Assembly: GCA_964424945.1 (NCBI GenBank)
Contig: CAYRLB010000103.1
Span: forward strand, 1-8,639
Source: WHSP01 sp964424945
Lineage (GTDB): Bacteria > Gemmatimonadota > Gemmatimonadetes > Longimicrobiales > Longimicrobiaceae
Direction: 5' to 3'
Length of the DNA: 8,639 nucleotides
Within the stretch, counting starts at the first letter, position 1. Every line of letters starts with the position of its first letter. Below the pieces are notes generated by a model. That model saw only the letters and a program-made list of their open reading frames with translations. It made no database searches and was not told where the DNA came from. Shown piece after piece: positions 1-6,525 of the stretch. A program made the position numbers and the translations under genes.

Positions 1-903
1 CACAACCCGGTCTACATCCACGCGATCGAGAGCTTCCGCGCGGTGCTCCCCGATACGCCGATGGTGGGGCTCTTCGAGAACTCCTTCTTCGACAAGCTCC
101 CCGACTACGCGACGGTCTATCCGATCCCCTGGGACTGGACGGTCAAGTACGGCATCCGGAAACACCTCTTCCATGGGGCGAGCCACCGCTACGTCAGCGG
201 CCGGATCCCCGAGCTGCTCGGCCGGAGCGCGGAAGGGCTGCGGCTCATCACCTGCCACCTGGGTGGGAGCTCGACCGTCATGGCGTACCGCGATGGCGTA
301 TGCATCGACGGGACGGGCGGCTTCAGCCTCCAGTACGGCGTTCCGCTCTCCGTGCGGGCGTCGGATATGGATGCCTTTCTCATCCCCTTCCTCGTTGCAC
401 GCGGCGAGGGCACCCTCGATGAGGTGGTCGACCGGATGCTGAACGAAGCCGGTCTCGCGGCGATCTCGGGCGTCAGCTTCGACTTCCGCGACCTCGAAGC
501 CGCGGCGGCGAAGGGACATGAGCGGGCGAAGCTGGCGATCGACACGTACGTCCACGCTGTTCGAAAGGCGATCGGCGGTTTCATCGCCGAACTCGGCGGG
601 GTCGACGCGATCACCTTCGCGGGTGGCACGGGCGAAGCAGGGGCAGACATGCGGAAGATGATCCTCGGCGGACTCGAGGAACTCGGCATCGTCATCGACG
701 ATGCACGCAATGCGGCGAACGTCCGCAAGGAGGGGGAAATTTCGGCGGATTCCTCCCGGGTGAAGGTCTGGGTCGTGCCGACGAATGAGGAAGTCGTCGT
801 CGCCCGCGAGGTGTTCAAGCTGGTCAGCGGGCTCCCCGCGGCACCGAACTGGCTCGCTACCACGCCCTCCCTGATGGTCCAGACGGACGCGGCGGCCGAC
901 TGA
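1..903 (+). CDS. ackA: Acetate kinase family protein, divergent (5'-truncated by the window edge)
   Basis: Reading frame 1 is open from the first base, so the gene begins upstream. The 300 visible residues match the C-terminal three quarters of a roughly 400-residue acetate kinase (acetate + ATP to acetyl phosphate + ADP, cytoplasmic). Family landmarks in order: HNP at the window start, FHGASH (canonical FHGTSH), CHLGG near nt 253-267, an aligned Arg at nt 355-357 followed by SDMD, ISGVSFDFRD (canonical LLGISG.SsDmR), FAGGTGEA (canonical FTGGIGEN) and a C-terminal TNEE. Several signature positions are changed: the FDTAFH block reads FENSFF, HLGNG reads HLGGS, and GTRSGDID reads SVRASDMD. The last Glu of TNEE and the Arg are kept. 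The protein therefore belongs to the acetate/propionate/butyrate kinase fold, but acetate as substrate is an inference. It stops 99 bp before the MBL gene, with a strong hairpin between them. Confidence 0.85.
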   Translation, partial: HNPVYIHAIESFRAVLPDTPMVGLFENSFFDKLPDYATVYPIPWDWTVKYGIRKHLFHGASHRYVSGRIPELLGRSAEGLRLITCHLGGSSTVMAYRDGVCIDGTGGFSLQYGVPLSVRASDMDAFLIPFLVARGEGTLDEVVDRMLNEAGLAAISGVSFDFRDLEAAAAKGHERAKLAIDTYVHAVRKAIGGFIAELGGVDAITFAGGTGEAGADMRKMILGGLEELGIVIDDARNAANVRKEGEISADSSRVKVWVVPTNEEVVVAREVFKLVSGLPAAPNWLATTPSLMVQTDAAAD

Positions 904-934
904 GGCTGAAGATCCGCGATCGATTCTGAAGATG

Positions 935-965
935 CCGGCGGCCGTTCCTGCGGGGCGGTCGCCGG
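935..965 (+). terminator. Long RNA hairpin after the acetate kinase gene, terminator-like but without a U tract
   Basis: Bases 935-948 pair with 952-965 around a three-base loop (TGC at 949-951). The stem is 14 pairs without interruption, including three G·U pairs (941/959, 945/955, 946/954). Because G·U pairs become A-C mismatches on the other strand, the uninterrupted helix forms only in plus-strand RNA, the sense of the kinase transcript. It lies 32 bases after the stop codon. The bases after it are AAGAAGACC, not a T run, so it is not a classical intrinsic terminator. It could instead be a Rho-independent variant, a 3'-end stabiliser or a processing site. Confidence 0.45.
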
Positions 966-1002
966 AAGAAGACCAATCAAGCAACCACGAGCCGGACCGG
1001 AA

Positions 1003-1920
1003 ATGTCGACGAATGTCGTAACGCTGGATCTGAACTTCCAGGGAATACCGGGCGCCATCGCCTCCTATCTGATCCGTCACGATGCAGGTGCGGTGCTGGT
1101 CGAGGCCGGTCCCGGCTCCACGGTGAAGAACATCACCGCATCGCTCGCCGCGCACGGGCTGCAGCCCTCCGATATCTCGGACGTGCTTCTGACCCACATC
1201 CATCTGGATCACGCCGGGGCCGCCGGATGGTTTGCGAGCCAGGGCGCGCGGATCCACGTGCATGCGAATGGCGCGGCCCACCTGATCAATCCCGAGAAGC
1301 TCATCAACAGCGCCACCCGCATCTATGGCGACCGGATGGACACGCTCTGGGGTGAATTTCTGCCCGTCCCGGAGGACCGGCTTTCGATTCCTCAGGATGG
1401 GGTCGATGTGGAGATCGGATCGCTGCGCTTCACACCGCTCGACACCCCGGGCCATGCGAACCATCACTTCACGTATCTGTTCGAGGATATCGCCTTCGTC
1501 GGAGATGTAGGTGGGGTTCGGCTGGCGGAGCGGAACCTTCGGCTCCCGATGCCGCCCCCCGAATTCCATCTCGAGAAGTGGCGTGGAAGTGTCGCGCGGC
1601 TCACCGAAGGCTTCAGAAACGCAGGGACGCGGCGCATCGCGCCTACGCACTTCGGGATCTATGAGGATCCGGCGTGGCACCTCGATATCGTCTCCAAGTG
1701 GCTGGACGAAGTCGAGGTCTGGATGACACGCGAGATTCCGCGGGAGCAGGAGCGCGAGGCGCTCAGAGCGGCCTTCGTGGAGTGGTCGACCGAGACGTCC
1801 GAGGCGCTGGGGCTCGGCGGGCCGCCGCTTCCGGCGAATGGCGCAGTGAACCCTCCCTTCATGAGCGCAGACGGAATCCAGCGGTACTGGCAGAAGAACG
1901 TCGCGCCTGGTGCGGCGTGA
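1003..1920 (+). CDS. MBL-fold metallo-hydrolase (glyoxalase II-like)
   Basis: This 305-residue soluble protein has the full dinuclear metal signature of the metallo-beta-lactamase fold: HxHxDH as H65-H67-D69-H70 in THIHLDHAG, H151 in DTPGHANHH, D168 in VGDVGG, and H216 in PTHFG. An N-terminal strand pattern, SYLIRHDAGAVLVEAGPG, is typical of glyoxalase II and lactonase-like members. The region after H216 is predicted helical and probably a substrate-covering extension. No signal peptide is seen, so it is likely cytoplasmic. The substrate cannot be told from sequence: a thioester, lactone or other ester is plausible. It lacks the signatures of RNase Z or of flavodiiron proteins. The ATG is preceded by a weak purine stretch (GGACCGGAA). 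thiO follows after 75 bp on the same strand and may share its transcript. Confidence 0.88.
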   Translation: MSTNVVTLDLNFQGIPGAIASYLIRHDAGAVLVEAGPGSTVKNITASLAAHGLQPSDISDVLLTHIHLDHAGAAGWFASQGARIHVHANGAAHLINPEKLINSATRIYGDRMDTLWGEFLPVPEDRLSIPQDGVDVEIGSLRFTPLDTPGHANHHFTYLFEDIAFVGDVGGVRLAERNLRLPMPPPEFHLEKWRGSVARLTEGFRNAGTRRIAPTHFGIYEDPAWHLDIVSKWLDEVEVWMTREIPREQEREALRAAFVEWSTETSEALGLGGPPLPANGAVNPPFMSADGIQRYWQKNVAPGAA

Positions 1921-1995
1921 CGTTCCGGGGAAGATGACGGCTCGCGGCTCAGACAACCCGGGTATCGCCCTGCCCTCTCGCGACGGGGGTCGGGC

Positions 1996-3099
1996 GTGAG
2001 GGCGGATGTCGCCATCATCGGCGCCGGGATCATCGGCTGTGCGGCAGCCCGGCGCCTGGCTCGCGAAGGACGTTCTGTAATCGTCCTCGACCCCGACGGA
2101 CCGGGCACGCATGCATCCTTCGCCGCGGCCGGAATGCTCGCACCGCAGGCGGAGAGCGACTCCCTCGACCCCCTGCTTCCTCTCCTTCTCGCCGGGCGGG
2201 CGGTCTATCCGGAATACGTCGCGGAGCTGGAAGGGGAAACCGGGATCCAGGTCGGCTACGCGTCCGCCGGGATGCTCGTGCTGGCGCTCGATGCGCAGGG
2301 CCGGGAGCAGATCGCCGAGCGCTTCGAATGGCAGTCCAGCTTCGGCCTCCAGGTCGAGCAGCTTTCGGCGGAGGAAGCCCGGAGGCTTGAGCCTGCGATC
2401 TCGTCGGAGGTGACTTCGGCGCTGCGCTTCGGGGGTGACCACTCGGTCGATAACCGGCTGCTGACAGGAGCGCTGCATCTCGCTTCGGAGCGCGCGGGCG
2501 TCCACTTCCTCGCGGAGGAGGCCCTTCGAATCGAAACGGGTGGTGCGGCAGGATCCGCGGTCGTCACTTCGGGGGGTACCCGCATCGATGCCGCGCGGGT
2601 GGTGCTGGCGGCTGGCAGCTGGTCCGGCCGGATCGGCGGGCTTCCTCGCCCCGTTCCCGTTGAGCCCGTCCATGGTGAGCTCATCTGCTACCGCGCACCC
2701 GGCCTCGTCCGCCACACGATCGCCACCCATGGGAGTTATCTCGTCCCTCGAAGCGATGGCCGCCTCATCGCCGGAGCAACAGCGAGCAGGATCGGCTTCA
2801 CTGCGACCACGACGGATGCGGGTCGTGCGCTGGTGAAGGAAAGGGCGGAGATGCTCGTCCCAGCCCTCGCGAATCTCGAGATCGTCGATCACTGGTCCGG
2901 ACTCCGACCCGGTACTCCCGACGATTTCCCGATCCTCGGCGCCGATCCCGACCACCCCTCGCTCATCTACGCGACCGGCCACTACCGGAATGGCATCCTC
3001 CTGGCCCCGATCACTGCATCGATCGTGGCCGATCTCGTCGCCGGGCGCGCTCCGTCCGTGGACATCTCCCCGTTCGGCGTCGAGCGCTTCGAGGGATAG
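1996..3099 (+). CDS. thiO: Glycine oxidase ThiO (FAD-dependent amine oxidase)
   Basis: The product oxidises glycine to iminoacetate, ammonia and H2O2 using FAD; in aerobic thiamine synthesis the imine feeds thiazole formation by ThiG. The 367 residues are close to the 369 of the Bacillus subtilis enzyme. Visible features: dinucleotide-binding GAGIIG at residues 9-14, acidic D32 at the end of the second strand (ribose contact), the AAGMLAPQAE flavin-binding stretch, SVDNRLL in mid-protein, R304 in SGLRPGTPDD, and GHYRNGILLAP with R331. R304 and R331 correspond to the two substrate-carboxylate arginines (R302 and R329) of B. subtilis glycine oxidase. The start is GTG, preceded by a GGGGG purine run at about 7 nt. 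No thiS, thiG or thiE is adjacent. Related DadA or sarcosine oxidase functions are possible, but the C-terminal motif favours ThiO. Confidence 0.87.
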   Translation: MRADVAIIGAGIIGCAAARRLAREGRSVIVLDPDGPGTHASFAAAGMLAPQAESDSLDPLLPLLLAGRAVYPEYVAELEGETGIQVGYASAGMLVLALDAQGREQIAERFEWQSSFGLQVEQLSAEEARRLEPAISSEVTSALRFGGDHSVDNRLLTGALHLASERAGVHFLAEEALRIETGGAAGSAVVTSGGTRIDAARVVLAAGSWSGRIGGLPRPVPVEPVHGELICYRAPGLVRHTIATHGSYLVPRSDGRLIAGATASRIGFTATTTDAGRALVKERAEMLVPALANLEIVDHWSGLRPGTPDDFPILGADPDHPSLIYATGHYRNGILLAPITASIVADLVAGRAPSVDISPFGVERFEG

Positions 3100-3127
3100 A
3101 GCGCCCTGACGACGCTGACCGTTGGCG

Positions 3128-3141
3128 GCGGCTGAGGCCGC
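3128..3141. terminator. Weak hairpin between the convergent thiO and prepilin peptidase genes
   Basis: The 64 bp between the two convergent stop codons contain GCGGC-TGAG-GCCGC, a five-pair stem with a four-base loop. There is no T run on either side in either direction. It may contribute to bidirectional termination, but a short GC stem like this can occur by chance in such GC-rich DNA. Nothing else recognisable lies in the gap. Confidence 0.22.
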
Positions 3142-3163
3142 AGAAAGGAAGCTGCGTTCCCCG

Positions 3164-3937
3164 CTACATCCCCAGAAAGCGCGACTGATACCACCCCACC
3201 AGATCGCTTCCCCACACATCCGTAACCGCCGCGCCCACCGCCAGAAAGATCCCGAAAGGCACCAGCCTCCCCGTCTTCAGCGAGATCGGCGTAAAGATGA
3301 TTACGCCGACCAGCGCGCCGATGAAGATCGACAGCAGCACCCCGACCGGGCCGAGGAAGGCGCCGATCATCGCGATCATCTTGATATCTCCGCCCCCCAT
3401 CGCCGGCTTCTTCAGCAGACGCTCCCCGACGACCGCCGTCAGGTAGAGGAGTCCGAATCCGAGTGCGGCACCCGTCACCGCGCTCACCGCAGTGATCCCC
3501 CCCGGCGCGACAGACAGCAGAAGCCCGATCACCAGCCCCCCGATCGAGAACTGATCGGGGATGATGTAGTACCGCGCGTCCGTCGCTGCGATGCCGAGGA
3601 GCAGCGTGAAGAAGATGGCGAGGCGGAGCGCTTCGAAGGAGACCCCGTACCGCACCACGGCCGTCAACCATATCATGGCGACGGCCAACTCTATCGCCGG
3701 GTAGATCGGCGAAATACGTTCGCCGCACGCCCGGCACCGCCCGGCGAGAAAGAGATAGCTGAAGAGGGGGACGTTGTCGTACCAGGCGATACCCGACCCG
3801 CACGAAGGGCAGCGCGAACGGGGCGAGATGACCGAGAGCCCTTCGGGCCAGCGACTGATGCAGACGTTCAGGAAGGATCCGATACAGAGTCCGAGAAAGG
3901 CCGCATAGATCCAGATCGCCAGCTCCGGCATCATCAT
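3164..3937 (-). CDS. pilD: Type IV prepilin peptidase / N-methyltransferase (PilD/GspO family)
   Basis: This inner-membrane aspartyl protease cleaves the leader of type IV pilins and type II secretion pseudopilins, and usually N-methylates the new N-terminus. The 257 residues hold both parts. The N-terminal cytoplasmic domain begins with GLCIGSFLNVCISR and carries a zinc-binding four-cysteine set (C43-x2-C46, C68-x2-C71). It is followed by several hydrophobic segments with D120 in ATDARYYIIPD and D184 in GGGDIK. D120 and D184 are 64 residues apart, the spacing of the catalytic pair D125/D189 in Vibrio TcpJ. It starts with three consecutive ATG codons; the first overlaps the methyltransferase stop as ATGA, so I chose it. 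No clear Shine-Dalgarno precedes it, which fits translational coupling. No pilin or secretion gene lies in the window, so its substrates are encoded elsewhere. Confidence 0.93.
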   Translation of the reverse strand: MMMPELAIWIYAAFLGLCIGSFLNVCISRWPEGLSVISPRSRCPSCGSGIAWYDNVPLFSYLFLAGRCRACGERISPIYPAIELAVAMIWLTAVVRYGVSFEALRLAIFFTLLLGIAATDARYYIIPDQFSIGGLVIGLLLSVAPGGITAVSAVTGAALGFGLLYLTAVVGERLLKKPAMGGGDIKMIAMIGAFLGPVGVLLSIFIGALVGVIIFTPISLKTGRLVPFGIFLAVGAAVTDVWGSDLVGWYQSRFLGM

Positions 3938-4707
3938 CCCGAGGAGAGTTCGTAGAGTAGAATCGCCGCTGCGGCCGCGACGTTGAGGGACTCGGCTCTT
4001 CCGCGCAGGGGCACTGCCACGAGTCCATCCAGTCCTGCGCGGACCGATGGAGAGAGCCCCGCCCCCTCATTCCCCACGACGAGCGCGACCGAGGCGCCGC
4101 GCATCCCGCTGACGGGCTCCCCGGAAGTATCGGCACCGAGCAGCCGAAAGCCCATCCGGCGAAGAGCGGCGGAGGACTCCTCCCAGCTCGCCTGGATGAC
4201 GGGAACCCGGAAGGACGACCCCGCTGATGCGCGGACGCTCTTCGGATTCCAGGGATCGACCGTACCGGGGAGCGCAACGACGCCGACCGCGCCAAGCGCC
4301 TCCGCCGAGCGCACCAGCGTCCCGAAGTTGCCTGGATCCTGGACCGCGTCGAGCACCAGGACGACCGCTGGGCCGGCCACAGGCCCCTGAATGTCGTCGA
4401 TGACGAAACGCGGCGTTTCGGCGACCGCAATGATGCCCTGAGGCGAGTCGGTCGCCGCGAGCCCGGCAAGCTCTTTCGCATCGAGACGTCGAAGCGGGAT
4501 CCCGCGCGATTCGATCTCCGTCAGGAGGGTCGCGCCCCGCGGCGTGTCCTCACAGGAGGACGATGCCGCAACCCAGCGCACCCGGATCGACGACGCGACG
4601 AGGTCCTCAACGACTCGTACGCCTTCGGCGAGAAAGCGGCCTGCAGCCTCGCGGTTGGACCGCGTCTGCAGAGCCCGCAACTCCTTTGTTTCTCCATTAG
4701 TAAGCAC
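3934..4707 (-). CDS. SpoU/TrmH-family RNA 2'-O-ribose methyltransferase (RlmB/TsnR-like)
   Basis: A SAM-dependent knotted (SPOUT) methyltransferase of rRNA or tRNA ribose. Numbered from GTG at 4707 it has 257 residues. An N-terminal substrate-binding domain contains GRFLAEGVRVVEDL. Motif 1 is NFGTLVRSAEALG (N127, R133), motif 2 is LVVGNEGAGLS (N213, E214), and motif 3 is VPLRGRAESLNVAAAAA (S240, N242). The exact RNA target is not determinable. The longest open frame begins at TTG 4767. I prefer GTG 4707 because the 20 extra codons have mostly A/T third positions, unlike the body of the gene, and because family homology begins about there. Starting at 4707 also leaves 82 bp for the divergent promoters. 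Neither start has a good Shine-Dalgarno. Its stop overlaps the prepilin peptidase start by four bases. Confidence 0.9.
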   Translation of the reverse strand: MLTNGETKELRALQTRSNREAAGRFLAEGVRVVEDLVASSIRVRWVAASSSCEDTPRGATLLTEIESRGIPLRRLDAKELAGLAATDSPQGIIAVAETPRFVIDDIQGPVAGPAVVLVLDAVQDPGNFGTLVRSAEALGAVGVVALPGTVDPWNPKSVRASAGSSFRVPVIQASWEESSAALRRMGFRLLGADTSGEPVSGMRGASVALVVGNEGAGLSPSVRAGLDGLVAVPLRGRAESLNVAAAAAILLYELSSG

Positions 4708-4789
4708 GATATTCGCTGGTCCGGGACTTGCCCCGGCTGGGGGTTGACGGTCTGCAAGAGTTCTCAATCACTGTTACGGAGCCCGACTG
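4708..4789. promoter_or_regulatory. Divergent intergenic region between the methyltransferase and the M48 operon
   Basis: Two operons start outward from this 82-bp stretch, so promoters for both should lie in or next to it. On the plus strand TTGACG at 4744-4749 resembles a sigma-70 -35 box, but no convincing -10 box follows at 16-18 bp. The closest candidate, TGTTAC at 4772-4777, is spaced too far at 22 bp. GGAG at 4778-4781, eight bases before the ATG, is a good ribosome-binding site for the first protease. Promoter positions are therefore unresolved. Confidence 0.4.
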
Positions 4790-5611
4790 ATGTTGGTCAA
4801 GAAATACCAGTTGAAGCGCATGCTCGGCGTTCTCGCCCTGACCGGGTCACTGGCGACCCTTCCCGCGTGCGCAACGGCGATCTCCACCCAGCAGGAGGTT
4901 CAGCTCGGGCAGGAGTATGCCGCTCAGATAGCGAGGGAGCTTCCGCTGGTCCAGGACGCCCAGGTGGTGAACTACATCAACCAGCTCGGCAACCAGATCG
5001 CGGTTATCGCCGATCCGCGTGGGATCCGCTATAGCTTCTACGTTGTCAATGCTCCCGAGGTCAACGCCTTCGCCGTTCCAGGCGGCCACATCTACATCAA
5101 TCGCGGCCTGATCGAGCGCGCCGAAAACATGTCGGAGGTTGCCGGTGTACTGGCTCATGAGGTGGGCCATGTGGTTCATCGTCATGGAATCGACCAGGTA
5201 CAGCGAGCGCAGACGGCAAACGGCGTTCTCTCAGCGGTCTACGGCATCCTTCTGGGCCGTAACCCCTCCGGCCTCGAGCAGGTGGTGATCCAGGGGGGCG
5301 GATCCGCCTACTTCGCCGGCTACAGCCGTGAGGCGGAACGTGAGGCGGATGCGACCGCCGTACAGTATCTGATGGCGACGGGAACACATCCGCAGGGTCT
5401 CGTTACCATGTTCGAGAAGCTCATGGCTGAACGTCAGCAGAATCCGGGCGCGGTCGAGCGGTGGTTCTCGACACACCCGACGACGCAGGAGCGGATCAAC
5501 AATGTGCAGGCATCGATATCAGCGATCCCGCAGAGCTCGCTCCGCAATCTGACGACGAATACGCAGGCGTTCACTCAATTCAGGAATCGGGTACGCGGAC
5601 TTCCCCGTTGA
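4790..5611 (+). CDS. M48-family zinc metalloprotease, lipoprotein (first of a tandem pair)
   Basis: A 273-residue Ste24/HtpX-superfamily peptidase of the soluble, BepA-like periplasmic type. The basic N-terminus KKYQLKR is followed by a hydrophobic stretch and a lipobox LPAC at C27, so the protein is probably a lipoprotein anchored in the envelope. The proline at -2 of the lipobox is slightly unusual. Zinc site: H123-E124-x2-H127 in LAHEVGH, with the third ligand E183 in SREAEREAD and the supporting D187. NAFAVPGGHIYINRGL just upstream is the conserved strand block of the family. Homologues degrade or help assemble outer-membrane proteins; that role is inferred. There are no TPR repeats, unlike E. 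coli BepA, so it is the short form. The ATG has GGAG eight bases upstream. It heads a probable operon with the second M48 gene and thiD. Confidence 0.92.
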   Translation: MLVKKYQLKRMLGVLALTGSLATLPACATAISTQQEVQLGQEYAAQIARELPLVQDAQVVNYINQLGNQIAVIADPRGIRYSFYVVNAPEVNAFAVPGGHIYINRGLIERAENMSEVAGVLAHEVGHVVHRHGIDQVQRAQTANGVLSAVYGILLGRNPSGLEQVVIQGGGSAYFAGYSREAEREADATAVQYLMATGTHPQGLVTMFEKLMAERQQNPGAVERWFSTHPTTQERINNVQASISAIPQSSLRNLTTNTQAFTQFRNRVRGLPR

Positions 5612-6525
5612 ATTTTTTGCCGGTCAGGAAGATAGTCTCATCCATCTCCTCCGCTCGCTTCTGCGGGCGGAGGTTTCAGCGTTCGGGATCGTTCCAGCGG
5701 TGCTCCCGTTCGGCCGCCTTGCTCCTTCTCACGATCCTTCTGACGGGGTGCATCTCCGATGCGCGGGAGGAGGAGATTGGCGGTACGATGGCGGCCGAGG
5801 TCAATCCTCACCTGCCGATCATCACCGATCCGGTGCTCACCTCCTACGTCGAGGATGTCGGGCGGAGGATCGGTGATGTAAGCGGCCGTCCGGAGCTGGA
5901 GTACAGCTTCTACATCGTCAATACGGATGTCGTGAACGCCTTTGCCCTGCCGGGCGGGCACATCTATCTGACGCGCGGTCTCATCTCGCAGATGGAGGAT
6001 GGATCGGAGTTCGCGGGAGCTCTCGCGCACGAGATCGGACACGTCGCCGCGCGCCACGGCGTTCAGAGGCTGCAGCGCGAGATGCGCACGGGATCCCTCG
6101 TCAGCGTCCTCTATAACACCATTCTCGGGGGCGAGCCGGAGCTTCTGCGGGAGAACTCCCTCAGGCTGGCGGATATTCTCTGGTCTGCCGAGCACTCCAG
6201 GCGCGATGAGGAGGAGGCCGACCGTCTCGCGGTTCGCTATCTTGCGGAGGCGGGCGTCGATCCGCGGGGCGTCGTCACGCTCCTGGAAACGCTGCTCCGC
6301 GAAGAAGAAGCCGACACCAGCACCTTCAGCCGGATGGAGACCTGGTTTTCGTCCCATCCGCTCACGCAGAGCCGCATCGCCGGCGCGCGCGAGGCGATCG
6401 AGGAGCTTGGTGACCAGACCGTCATCACCGAGCCTCTGGATGATTTCGGGACGTTCCGAGAGCTGATCATCCAGCAGGCTCCACCTGATGTCTATCCAGA
6501 TCCTTTCCCGAGTGGCCTCGAATGA
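5608..6525 (+). CDS. M48-family zinc metalloprotease, lipoprotein (second of a tandem pair)
   Basis: A paralogue of the preceding gene. From the proposed TTG start it has 305 residues. An arginine-rich leader precedes LLLLTILLTGC with lipobox Cys48, so it should be exported and lipidated. Zinc site: H141-E142-x2-H145 in LAHEIGH, E201 in SRRDEEEAD, with D205. The core block YSFYIVNTDVVNAFALPGGH parallels YSFYVVNAPEVNAFAVPGGH of its neighbour. The start is uncertain. The frame is open from GTG 5461, but that lies 151 bp inside the upstream gene. Between 5611 and the lipobox there is no in-frame ATG or GTG, only TTG at 5608, 5617 and 5719. I chose 5608 because it overlaps the upstream stop as TTGA, which suits translational coupling; 5617 is equally possible. 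Its stop overlaps the thiD start as ATGA. Confidence 0.88.
   Translation: MNFLPVRKIVSSISSARFCGRRFQRSGSFQRCSRSAALLLLTILLTGCISDAREEEIGGTMAAEVNPHLPIITDPVLTSYVEDVGRRIGDVSGRPELEYSFYIVNTDVVNAFALPGGHIYLTRGLISQMEDGSEFAGALAHEIGHVAARHGVQRLQREMRTGSLVSVLYNTILGGEPELLRENSLRLADILWSAEHSRRDEEEADRLAVRYLAEAGVDPRGVVTLLETLLREEEADTSTFSRMETWFSSHPLTQSRIAGAREAIEELGDQTVITEPLDDFGTFRELIIQQAPPDVYPDPFPSGLE

Noticed and set aside
189..1058. Long open frame of 289 codons on the minus strand opposite the acetate kinase
   Set aside because: It is antisense to a clear coding gene, its composition is rich in Ser, Arg and Pro as expected from the complement of GC-rich codons, and it shows no family motif.
3122..3955. Open frame of 277 codons on the plus strand opposite the prepilin peptidase
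   Set aside because: The predicted protein is highly charged (Arg, Asp, Glu, Gln, His) only because it is the complement of a hydrophobic membrane protein. The minus-strand frame carries the catalytic motifs.
2982..4481. Open frame of 499 codons on the minus strand spanning thiO, the prepilin peptidase and the methyltransferase
   Set aside because: It runs out of frame through two genes with unmistakable family motifs and continues under thiO. The translation is Arg/Ser/Gly-rich with no domain. This is a common GC-rich artefact.
4744..4777. Sigma-70 promoter TTGACG ... TGTTAC before the first M48 gene
   Set aside because: The 22-bp spacing is outside the functional range and the -10 half matches only three of six bases, so I did not call it as a defined promoter.
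5665..5695. Arg-Arg-Phe-Gln-Arg in the leader of the second M48 protein as a possible twin-arginine signal
   Set aside because: The Tat consensus needs RR-x-F/L-hydrophobic order, which is not met, and the lipobox following a standard hydrophobic core fits Sec export.
5638..6357. Open frame of 239 codons opposite the second M48 gene, and similar frames opposite thiD (6561-7295) and within the nucleoside phosphorylase (7292-7900, 7765-8202)
   Set aside because: All lie inside genes with intact catalytic motifs in another frame and show no motif, start signal or conserved composition of their own.
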